From Entamoeba histolytica HM-1:IMSS (Eukaryota; Evosea; Mastigamoebida; Endamoebidae): DNA of 10,040 nucleotides. The first letter of the stretch is position 1. Every line of letters begins with the position of its first letter. The DNA lies in contig NW_001915288.1 of the NCBI RefSeq assembly GCF_000208925.1, forward strand, positions 1 through 10,040. The letters run 5' to 3'. A program made the translations under genes and the position numbers. Positions 1 to 7,363 of this stretch are shown here, one piece after another. Under the pieces are notes generated by a model. The model was not told the DNA's origin. It searched no databases and worked only from the letters and a program-made list of their open reading frames with translations.

Positions 1-159
1 TGATGTTTTTTCTTTATTATTGAATCACACTCTACTCTTCTATTATATCATTTACTTTCACTTTAATGTATTGTTTAATGCTTTCTTTTATTTTATGTGA
101 TATTTTAATATATTTAATATATTCATTTTCATTATTTACATTGATATTTATCATTTTTA

Positions 160-1029
160 TTATGCTTTCAATTTGTTCTTTCTTAATTTCTTATATAATT
201 TCTTATTCAACCAATTAATTGCAAAACAATACATCACTTCAATTAAAATTCTATTTCTTTGTTTTTGTTGTATTTCTTGTCTGATTATCATCTCTTGTTT
301 TTTGACAATCAGTGCTTTGCTTTTCTCTTCGATTTCCACTACTGTCTTTTTCATAGGAGTAGTTTCGTTCATCTCCATTGTTCCTGATGATGTTTTCCTC
401 AGTACTGGTTGTGTATTTATCACAAGTGTCATCGTTTTCTTCTTCTCTAGTTCCTTCTGTGAGATAAAATTTTCAATATCATCTTGTTGTTTTGATATTA
501 TTTGTTTTTGTGCTTCATTTTCTTTTTGTGTGTTGTCTAATTCTTCTCTTGTTATTTCTGCAATCTCATGACTTATTATTGCTGCTTGTTGAATTTCAGA
601 GATTTGTTTTTCTTTATCTCTTATTTTACTTTTCAGCTCCTCAACTTTCTTCTCTAGTACTTCCGCTTTTTCCTCTAACACACTATTCTTCTTCTCCAGT
701 ATTTCACCTTTTTTCTTCAGCTCTTCTGTTTTCTCCTTTTGTTCATCCTTTTCCTTCTGTAACTTCCCTTTAGTGGATTTTAGACTTCGAATGGTTTCTT
801 CTTTGTTATTCATTTCCATGATTTTCCTTCCTTCTATCTCATTTATTTCACCTTGTAATTTTATGTTTTCTTCTGTTAGTTTTTCATTTTCTTTCTTCTT
901 TTCATTATAATTCGTTTGTACCTTCTTAATTTCTCTTTTCATATTTTCTATCTCTTTCTCAAATTCTTTTCTGACTATTTCTTTTGCTTTTTCCATCATT
1001 TCATCTGAGATGGTTTGTTCTTCTTCCAT
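160..1029 (-). CDS. Lys/Glu-rich coiled-coil protein (downstream frame of a split gene)
   Basis: The sequence shows an open frame of 289 codons from ATG 1029 to a stop at 160. Residues 1 to about 200 are almost pure coiled coil, with dense Glu/Lys/Gln and regular Leu/Ile/Val spacing (for example LEKKNSVLEEKAEVLEKKVE). A short Thr/Met/Pro-containing break follows near residues 205-230, then another helical stretch, and a basic tail containing MYCFAINWLNKKLYKKLRK. There is no signal peptide or clear membrane segment. A structural, scaffold or tethering role is the usual inference for such proteins, but none can be assigned. The frame is open upstream of the ATG back to 1089 and encodes a further coiled coil (KKLEEEIKEYQAKR), so ATG 1029 is probably an internal methionine of a longer protein whose front part lies at 1062-1760. 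The two frames overlap by 28 bp. The gene is therefore a frameshifted gene, a pseudogene, or a case of sequencing error or programmed frameshifting. Confidence 0.6.
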   Translation of the reverse strand: MEEEQTISDEMMEKAKEIVRKEFEKEIENMKREIKKVQTNYNEKKKENEKLTEENIKLQGEINEIEGRKIMEMNNKEETIRSLKSTKGKLQKEKDEQKEKTEELKKKGEILEKKNSVLEEKAEVLEKKVEELKSKIRDKEKQISEIQQAAIISHEIAEITREELDNTQKENEAQKQIISKQQDDIENFISQKELEKKKTMTLVINTQPVLRKTSSGTMEMNETTPMKKTVVEIEEKSKALIVKKQEMIIRQEIQQKQRNRILIEVMYCFAINWLNKKLYKKLRKNKLKA

Positions 1030-1061
1030 TCTTTTTGCTTGATATTCTTTAATTTCTTCTT

Positions 1062-1089
1062 CTAATTTTTTAATCTGTTTTTTAGTACT
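1062..1089 (-). other. Frame junction with A_AAA_AAC heptamer between the two coiled-coil frames
   Basis: On the minus strand the upstream frame reads CTA AAA AAC AGA and stops 15 nt later. The heptamer A AAA AAC (1083 to 1077) is in the phase required for -1 slippage. Slipping back one base leads to CAG ATT AAA and so into the downstream coiled-coil frame. The same result would come from one missing A in a run that should have seven. No GC-rich hairpin or obvious pseudoknot lies just downstream, which favours an indel or sequence error over programmed frameshifting. Confidence 0.5.
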
Positions 1090-1760
1090 TTAATTTCTTC
1101 TTTTTCTTTATAATTTTCCTCTTCATTCTTTGTTTCTTCTTTGTTTTCTTCTTGTGTTTTCCTTTCTTTTTCTGTTTCATTTATTATTTTAGCCATTTTA
1201 CATCTTTTTTGTAATTCTTTGATTGGATTTCTGCTTTTGATTTCTGTTTCGATTGCTTGGATATCTTCTTCTTTCCATCCTTTTGTTCTTTCCTTAAATT
1301 TTTCTTGCATTTTTCCAATTCTCTTTTTCTTTCTAATTAAATATACTTCTTGGAGAATGTCATACCATCTTTTCCTTTTACCTTCATATTTTTTAAGTAT
1401 TTCTGAATATTCTCCTTTTTCCCATTTACTTGTTATTCCTTTTATTCTTTCATGTATCTCTTTTATTGTTAACCATCTATGTCTATTGTTTGTATATTCG
1501 TTATTATTCCAGTATTTATCCTGTTTTTTATTCGTTCTTCTTTGTCTTTGTTGTTTTTTAAACCCTTTTCTCTTGGTATTTCTTTTATTATAATTGTGAT
1601 ATCTTTTATTATAATTGTAATATCTTTTATTGTTGTTATTGCATTTATTGTTGTTATTGGCATTTAACCTTGTATTTCTATGTCTTGTTTGCTTTTCTTT
1701 ACAAGACGTCAAGGCATTACTCCATAACAATGGCAATAAAATTTGTTGTATTTCCTGCAT
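1062..1760 (-). CDS. Basic, Asn-rich N-terminal part of a coiled-coil protein (upstream frame of a split gene)
   Basis: I do not recognise the family. The first in-frame ATG is at 1760; the frame stays open a little further upstream, but only through a TTG and a T-rich leader, so 1760 gives 232 residues. Residues about 25-65 are an Asn/Lys/Tyr/Arg-rich low-complexity segment made by a 21-bp repeat. Next comes a charged, Trp-containing stretch (RHRWLTIKEIHERI; later KGWKEEDIQAIETEI) that looks alpha-helical and faintly like a Myb/SANT helix set, which is only an impression. The last 40 residues are a Lys/Glu coiled coil that ends abruptly at TAG 1062-1064. The following gene continues the same coiled coil in the -1 frame, so this is most likely the N-terminal portion of one protein of about 520 residues. 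No signal peptide is visible. The strongly biased segment near the start makes the true N terminus uncertain. Confidence 0.55.
   Translation of the reverse strand: MQEIQQILLPLLWSNALTSCKEKQTRHRNTRLNANNNNKCNNNNKRYYNYNKRYHNYNKRNTKRKGFKKQQRQRRTNKKQDKYWNNNEYTNNRHRWLTIKEIHERIKGITSKWEKGEYSEILKKYEGKRKRWYDILQEVYLIRKKKRIGKMQEKFKERTKGWKEEDIQAIETEIKSRNPIKELQKRCKMAKIINETEKERKTQEENKEETKNEEENYKEKEEIKVLKNRLKN
1581..1662. repeat. Short tandem repeat, 21-bp then 18-bp units, inside the N-terminal coding part
   Basis: Two adjacent 21-bp units (1581-1601 and 1602-1622) differ at one base. A third, partly diverged unit (1623-1643) merges into a TTTATTGTTGTTATTG motif repeated at 18-bp spacing. Because 21 and 18 are multiples of three, the repeat keeps frame. 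On the minus strand it gives KRYYNYN, KRYHNYN and Asn-runs. It probably arose by slippage and can vary in length between strains. Confidence 0.6.
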
Positions 1761-1778
1761 TGGAAAAGGATCTCTCAA

Positions 1779-3283
1779 ATAAATAAAAAATAAAAATAAA
1801 AAAAAAATGATAAATACAGAATATGTAAATATTTATGTTTATATTTTATGATCATTTCTATTCATTTTGTATGAAATATTAATGAAATAGATGATTTGAT
1901 TAATCATAATTAATTATTTTTATCATTTTATTATTATGTTATTTATGTAGCTTATTTTCATATATTTATTTCTCTATTTATCTATATATTATTATATTAT
2001 TCTTATTTTATTATTTTTCTTTTTATATTCTTTATACCTTTTTATTAATATTCTTTTCTATTTAGTTGTATTTGTTTATGTGTTTATTCATCTTTTATAT
2101 TATTATCATTTATATCTATTTTCATTTTATATTTATTCGATTTTGATTTATATTAATATTAATTTTATATTTTATACTTTGATTTTATTATTATATCATT
2201 GACTATCATTTCTCCTTTTATTTATCATTTATTCTTATTATTCTTTTGTTTTATATTCTATATAATATATTCATATCATTTTCATTTATATTTTATCACT
2301 TATTATATGTTATAATAATAACATAACACTTATGATTGAATATATAATAAACATCATGATGAAGTTATACATATAAATAATAAACATATAAAATGAATAA
2401 AATATTTTTCATCAATAAAACAATATTAATTATTTTACACCATTGAATTAACACTTTTATTTCATATTTCTAATTTTTACATTAAAAATACACTTTTTAT
2501 TTCTTCTTTTCATATTTTATTACATCTTTTGATTTATTATTTTTATATTCTTCTTCTACTTTCTTTTTATTCTCACGTTTCTTTTTGTTCTTTTATATAT
2601 TTATATTCTTTTTATATTATTTGTTTTTCGTTGTTGTTTCTATTTCTTTCTTCTATTATTTATCAATTTTATATTCATTTATTCTTTTTATTTCTTTTTT
2701 ATTAATTCTTGAGTATTGTATATTTCTTTGATATTTCATTTGTGTATTATCAAATTATATGTTTTATTGAATTTGTGTTGAACAAAATATTGAATAAATC
2801 AATATTTTCATTCTTAATTATTCATTCTTTATTCTGAAATGTTGTGTATATTTATTATATTAAATGAATATGATGAATAAATATCAATATTATTGTTTAT
2901 TTGATTTTAAAAAATAATAAATGAATATGAAATAATAAATGAAATAAAATAATGAAGACGATGAAATGATAATGAAATAGAATAATCTAATATTGAACAA
3001 ATCAAATAAAGAATATATTGAATATATCATTAATGTTACATTATTATTTGTTATTTCAATTATTAAATATTAATAAATTATTATTCATGAATATTTAATT
3101 GATTGATATTTTACAATTTCATTTTATTTAATAAATGAAATATGAATAATAAATGAATGAATAATAATTTAATATATGAAATAATAAAAAGAAATAAAAG
3201 ATAAATAATAAAGAAATATGATGTATTTAATATATAATATAAATTATTATCAAATATAATAATAATATCAAATGATGATTTAT
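1779..3283. other. Gene-free AT-rich spacer
   Basis: About 1.5 kb without a convincing gene. The plus strand is T-rich from 1800 to about 2750 and A-rich from about 2860 to 3250. The A-rich part is built of short AATGAATA/AATAATAAA-like words. A perfect hairpin with 10-bp arms and a 5-nt loop lies at 2784-2808. On the minus strand at roughly 2480-2700 one frame reads as a Lys/Glu-rich protein interrupted about six times by TAA/TAG. This may be a fully decayed coiled-coil gene, or simply what purine-rich AT DNA looks like when translated. No RNA gene was recognised. Confidence 0.5.
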
Positions 3284-3403
3284 TTTTATTTCAAAATATT
3301 TTGCATCAATAAAATATGTTGCTAAATATTTTGCATCATTAAATTTTGCATCATTAAATTTTGCGCTTTTTTTATTTGTTGAAATAAAATTTGCATCCTT
3401 TAT
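3284..3403. repeat. 15-bp phased tandem repeat, unit like TTTTGCATCATTAAA
   Basis: Units start at 3299, 3314, 3329, 3344, 3359, 3374 and 3389, an exact 15-bp period. The copies at 3329 and 3344 are identical; the others are degraded to different degrees. On the minus strand the repeat lies in an open frame (3412 to 3227, 61 codons) and reads as five-residue steps: DAKFN, DAKFN, DAKYL, ATYFI, DAKYF. Ala at i-2 and Phe/Tyr at the centre is the pattern of pentapeptide-repeat proteins. The array is too short and isolated to call a gene. It is either a minisatellite or the relic of a repeat protein. Confidence 0.6.
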
Positions 3404-3578
3404 TTTTTTCATTCTTTTCTTCTTTTATCATCTCTTTTGTTTTATTACACTTTATCTTCTTTCTTTTTATATTCTCTCCTTTCTACTTTTATTCTTTCTT
3501 CATCATATCAAACTTCTTACTTTCTTTTTATTCTTTTATATCATTCATTCTCTTCTTTTTCAATTATTTGCTTTTTTT

Positions 3579-3823
3579 CGTTGCCAATTTGATGCTATTG
3601 ATTTTAATAATCATCAAAAATGTATTAATAATGATAAAATGGTTATAACTTACAATAAAGATTTATTGGTCAGTGACCATTCTTTCAATGCTAGAAGACA
3701 AGTTATATATTATCAAAATATGAAAGAAAAGATATTGTAGATGTTGTTATATGTCAAGATAATAATTTGGAATTAAATTATATTCATAAAATAAATAGAA
3801 ATATAAGAGAAAATAAGAAATAA
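3579..3823 (+). pseudogene. Broken coding fragment of unknown family
   Basis: No intact reading frame is present, but the sequence has clearly protein-like composition. From 3579 one plus frame reads RCQFDAIDFNNHQKC and then MVITYNKDLLVSDHSFNARR, and reaches a TAG at 3738-3740. The frame one base back, entered at the A run 3727-3730, continues with DIVDVVICQDNNLELNYIHK and ends at TAA 3821-3823. One missing A would join the two. The remnant has about 80 codons, no obvious start methionine, and a T-rich region upstream. It could be the 3' end of a dead gene, a last exon, or an active gene damaged by a homopolymer error. The C-x12-C/H spacing at the front only loosely recalls a zinc-binding motif and is not enough to name a fold. 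Confidence 0.4.
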
Positions 3824-4329
3824 TAGAAAATAAAATAAGTAAAAACAAATATTGTAATAATAATAAAATAATCAACAATGAAACAGTAAGAAGAATAAAA
3901 CAATAAATTACAAATAAACAAAACATTCCAAACAATAATCAACAAAAACATGAAATACTTAATGTTTTACACAAACAAAACTGATAAAAGAAAAGAAGAA
4001 AAACAATAATTAATTCATACTAACAAATACACAACAAAACACACACTAATGAAAATGGAATAAATAAACTTAATAATCATAACAACAAAATGAATTTTCA
4101 TTATTTGAAATTTTTATTCTTATTACTATTCTCGATTTTAACTTAAGTGTTTTAACCAAAATAATATTTTATGATTTTTAGTGAGCCATCATAATATCAA
4201 ATAAAAATGAGCATAAGCTATATAAAATAATGAATCAAGAAAAGAAGAATTTTTTAATTCCTGAATATAAGTGTTACTATAATTGGATAATTTAATGAGT
4301 TTATTTATCTACTCATTCTTGGTTTTTTC
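3824..4329. other. Gene-free spacer with a CAA/AAC-rich tract and weak coding-like relics
   Basis: From about 3855 to 4090 the plus strand is unusually rich in AAC and CAA and poor in G, unlike the rest of the window. At 4090-4146 a plus-strand micro-ORF of 18 residues has signal-peptide character (MNFHYLKFLFLLLFSILT). At 4185-4295 a 36-codon plus frame contains KNFLIPEYKCYYNWII before TAA. A GT...TAG intron joining the two was looked for; the first exon has no GT before its stop codon, so this is not supported. I see no intact gene here. Confidence 0.4.
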
Positions 4330-4420
4330 TTTCTTTATTATAAAAAACATCAATACTACATTAAACCTCATTCAGTAACTATTCTGAATATAATAAATAT
4401 ATGTGTAATAATTATTTCAA
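4330..4420 (-). terminator. Probable 3' end region of the lipase gene
   Basis: Just after the lipase stop codon the minus strand has TAATT (4414 to 4410), matching the TA[A/T]TT-type motif described near poly(A) sites in Entamoeba. A T-rich stretch (GATGTTTTTTAT, about 4351-4340) follows. A small hairpin, ATTCAG-8 nt-CTGAAT, lies between them at about 4370-4389. Assignment is by motif and position only. Confidence 0.25.
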
Positions 4421-6538
4421 TTACCATTCAGAGACATTAAATCCCCAGTTGATCCATTTCTGCAAACATAAAGGAAGTAATTCTTTTTCATGACACAATG
4501 CTCCAATTGAACAAAGAGAAGTATCAATTCCATGACAATTCCAGAAATGTTCGTAACAAGGGAGTGTTATTTGAGAACCTCCGTTTATTCCAAGTAATGC
4601 AATAATATCTCTATCAGGTATAATAGATCGAGTATATAAATTAATATTTTTTTGCCTCAATTCATGACCCTTTCTACCTAAATAAATACCAGGAGGTGAT
4701 ATTCCAAAACTCAATAAACTCATATTACTTCCAACAATATTTGCAATTCCTCCTCCAAGGGAATGTCCAGTAAGTGCAATTGGTAATTTTGGTTCCATTT
4801 TTTGATGTCTTTCAACTATTTTCTTTGCAATTGTAACTAAATAGAAAGGATTGTTTGGTAAAGCCTTTGATCCAAAAAATGAGAGAAAATTACTTAATTT
4901 TGTCATACTTTGTTTTGTAAATATTTGAGTTATTATAACAGAAATTTGTGGAATCACTGACTCTGTAAATAATTGAATATCACTTAGTATATCAGAAACT
5001 GAATTTGTACCTCTAAATGCAATTACTTTAACTCCTTTTTTAGTATTAATTGATACCAAATAATGAAGAAATTCTTCATCATGAAATTTAATTGACCAAC
5101 CTTTTTCTTGGAGATATACTGAAATTATTTCATATTCATATGATTCATTTAATTGATTTGAATACGCTAAATAACTTAAACATGCATACTCTTTTGGTGT
5201 AATACCATAAGGGTCTTTAGCACAAAGATGAGAATAACTTCTAACATCATCTCTCGATGGTGATTCTATTTGTTGACTTTCTTGTTCAAGTATTTTTGTT
5301 TTATTAATAAATGAATTATTATATACTACTCCATTATATATTTCATACGTATGACTTTCTTTATTGTCAATGTTACTTAAAATGCTGTTTTCCATATTTT
5401 CTTGATGTTCAATACCATTATTTAAAGATATTTTCAAATAAGCAGTAATAAAACTAAGAATGTAAATAATTACAAAAATAGCAAGTATAACAATGATAAT
5501 TAAAAGGTATGAACGTTGAAGTATTCTATTTATTTCTTTGTTTTTATTCATATTACTTTGACTACATTCTTGATTATCTCTTTTTTGTATTTCATTCCTT
5601 TGTCGGAATTTACTTTCTTCAGTTTTTTGTTCATCTTGTTTAATTTTATTCTCATTACTTTCATTCTCTTCTTGAGTAACATTTTCTTGGGTTCTATTTA
5701 AATCGTGTGGACTAAAAGAAAGAATAAATAATACCCAATAAGGAATCATATCTTTCCCTCCTTCAGATGCGTCATTGGTAATACTAAATAAGTAGTAGAT
5801 AAAATAGCAAAAAGGAAATACTATCAGTATTAATAAAACAAATGTAACAGTATATTTAATTGTTTTATTATTACATTCAAGACTTTTATTTAATGTAATA
5901 AATAAATTGAAAAATGGTATCCAAGATAATACATAATATATTATTGATTTAATTTTATTTTTCTTGTCTATATTTGATAATATCCTTTTTTGATTGAATA
6001 TAACCCATACAAAATAAATTCCACATATTATGGTACATCCAATACATAAATAACAATAACAAATAGTACTACTAATACTTATTTTTCCATTTTTCTTTTT
6101 ATAATTACAACTATAAAAAATACCAGCAACAAATGAACTAAATAATACTGCAATACCAAAATAATCATCAAATTTTCTCATTATATAATTTTCTTTATCC
6201 TTTTTTTCATTATTTTTTTGTTGGTCATTTCTTTGGCTATTTGTTGTACTAACATCATTTTCAAATAGTAATTTTAATAGATTACCTCTTGTTTTGATAA
6301 AAACATCAACAAATCTAAATATTAGTAAAAAGAATAAAATATACATTATATAAACTAATAAAATAAAATAGTACAGTGACTTTTGAAGTGTATACAAAAA
6401 AGTTGTAATAAACATTAAAGATATTCCACTTAACATTGTTATTATTACCCAAAATAATTGTATTTTAATTACATTTGAAATAGTTTGTGATATATTTTTT
6501 AATGTAAATGAATTATTTGTAATAGTATTAAAAGACAT
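4421..6538 (-). CDS. Polytopic membrane protein with C-terminal class 3 lipase domain
   Basis: A 705-residue protein starting at ATG 6538; the GTG one codon upstream is not needed. The N-terminal half has about six membrane helices (near residues 25-49, 54-77, 127-143, 154-181, 198-216 and 228-252), the fourth rich in cysteine. A Glu/Gln/Asn/Lys-rich linker (278-340) follows, then a further strong helix (343-367). The C-terminal domain (about 430-705) carries class 3 (Lipase_3) hallmarks: VIAFRGT (505-511) in the oxyanion region and GHSLGGG (591-597) with nucleophile Ser593. The likely acid is Asp642 or Asp644 in PDRD, and the likely base is His664, His669 or His683. The expected role is hydrolysis of acylglycerol or phospholipid esters at a membrane; the substrate is not readable. 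Diacylglycerol lipases share the plan of membrane helices followed by a class 3 lipase, but orthology cannot be claimed. Five late cysteines (661, 668, 676, 682, 691) and N-glycosylation sequons (407, 412, 464, 605, 701) suggest a lumenal or extracellular catalytic domain. The gene is intronless and intact. Confidence 0.9.
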   Translation of the reverse strand: MSFNTITNNSFTLKNISQTISNVIKIQLFWVIITMLSGISLMFITTFLYTLQKSLYYFILLVYIMYILFFLLIFRFVDVFIKTRGNLLKLLFENDVSTTNSQRNDQQKNNEKKDKENYIMRKFDDYFGIAVLFSSFVAGIFYSCNYKKKNGKISISSTICYCYLCIGCTIICGIYFVWVIFNQKRILSNIDKKNKIKSIIYYVLSWIPFFNLFITLNKSLECNNKTIKYTVTFVLLILIVFPFCYFIYYLFSITNDASEGGKDMIPYWVLFILSFSPHDLNRTQENVTQEENESNENKIKQDEQKTEESKFRQRNEIQKRDNQECSQSNMNKNKEINRILQRSYLLIIIVILAIFVIIYILSFITAYLKISLNNGIEHQENMENSILSNIDNKESHTYEIYNGVVYNNSFINKTKILEQESQQIESPSRDDVRSYSHLCAKDPYGITPKEYACLSYLAYSNQLNESYEYEIISVYLQEKGWSIKFHDEEFLHYLVSINTKKGVKVIAFRGTNSVSDILSDIQLFTESVIPQISVIITQIFTKQSMTKLSNFLSFFGSKALPNNPFYLVTIAKKIVERHQKMEPKLPIALTGHSLGGGIANIVGSNMSLLSFGISPPGIYLGRKGHELRQKNINLYTRSIIPDRDIIALLGINGGSQITLPCYEHFWNCHGIDTSLCSIGALCHEKELLPLCLQKWINWGFNVSEW

Positions 6539-6625
6539 CACCTGATAATATATTTTTAAAGATATAATTAAATTCTTCTTATATCATTTTATTTATTACC
6601 TTTTATTTTTTAAATGGTTCATGTT
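6539..6625 (-). promoter_or_regulatory. Possible core promoter of the lipase gene
   Basis: Reading the minus strand towards ATG 6538, there is an ATGAACC element (about 6622-6616) that resembles the GAAC box of Entamoeba promoters. It is followed by A/T-rich TATA-like runs, including CTTTAAAAATATA about 10-25 nt before the start. A clear AAAAATTCA initiator was not found. In DNA this AT-rich such matches are cheap, so the call rests mainly on the GAAC box and its position. Confidence 0.2.
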
Positions 6626-7363
6626 TTATATCTTTTAAAACATATAAAACATCATTTTTATATTTTCTATTCTTGTTTCGATTTTTTCTTTATTTTTTTA
6701 CATTAAACATATTAAAAACATCTTCTTTATTAATTTAACCAATAATTTATATTTTTTTCAAAGAAACATATTTATTTATTTTTATTTTGAATTACTCATT
6801 GCTTGCCATTTTCTTCAATTCTTTTAAAAAAATGTCTTCTTTTTCATTTCAATTAAGAAATAAACCTTAAAAAATTAAATATGGAAACAACTTGTAGACA
6901 AAAAAAATGAAAATGTTAAATAAATATTTAATTTATTAAATACATTTTAATTCATTTAATTATTTTGTTATTGTTAAATTGATAATAAATATTCAAAATT
7001 ATTTTTATTAAGTGTTAGTGGTATAACTAAATAATTGAACATTTTACCAACTCTAAAAAGAATTTTGAATTATACAATAAATATATATCAATTAATTTCT
7101 TACCATATCAATTACCTACAAACCTTCCTTTTCTTTCTAGTTAGTACTTTTCGGTATTTTATTCCGTTCTATTTTTTGAAATTGATTATATTATATTTTT
7201 AATAAAAATAATAACAAAATGTAATTATATTTATAAAATTCATTATTGTTTCTTTCCTTTTATTTTTATCTTTATTATTACGTTATATAAAAAGTCTATG
7301 TATTAAGATATATCTTCATTTAAATTTCATGAATATCATTAACTGTTTATTTATTTGATTTCA
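6626..7363. other. Spacer without an intact gene, upstream of the lipase
   Basis: Two coding-like traces are visible. On the minus strand, 6848 to 6603 read in one frame gives protein-like segments (EKEDIFLKELKKMASNE, INKEDVFNMFNVKK, NDVLYVLKDIKHEPFKK) broken by four TAA codons. On the plus strand, 7035-7202 is a stop-to-stop frame of 55 codons without a methionine (LNILPTLKRILNYTINIYQ at its front), and its reverse complement is also partly open. Neither has a usable start. They may be old gene remnants or chance. No tRNA, rRNA or mobile element was recognised. Confidence 0.4.

Noticed and set aside
173..773. Plus-strand hydrophobic frames opposite the coiled-coil gene
   Set aside because: Antisense of a Lys/Glu-rich coiled coil (AAA/GAA) always reads as Phe/Ser/Leu; these are shadows.
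1141..1667. Plus-strand frames of 150 and 62 codons and a minus frame of 64 codons
   Set aside because: They overlap the upstream coiled-coil part in other frames and have only T-rich or Ile/Thr repeat composition caused by the tandem repeat.
3391..3648. Plus-strand frame of 85 codons rich in Phe, Ser, Leu
   Set aside because: It is translated pyrimidine-rich DNA, and its end overlaps the better plus-strand fragment in another frame.
3747..3935. Minus-strand frame of 62 codons, Leu/Ile/Tyr-rich
   Set aside because: Antisense of the plus-strand relic and of A-rich spacer; no start signals.
5516..5701. Plus-strand frame of 61 codons
   Set aside because: Shadow of the charged linker of the lipase gene.
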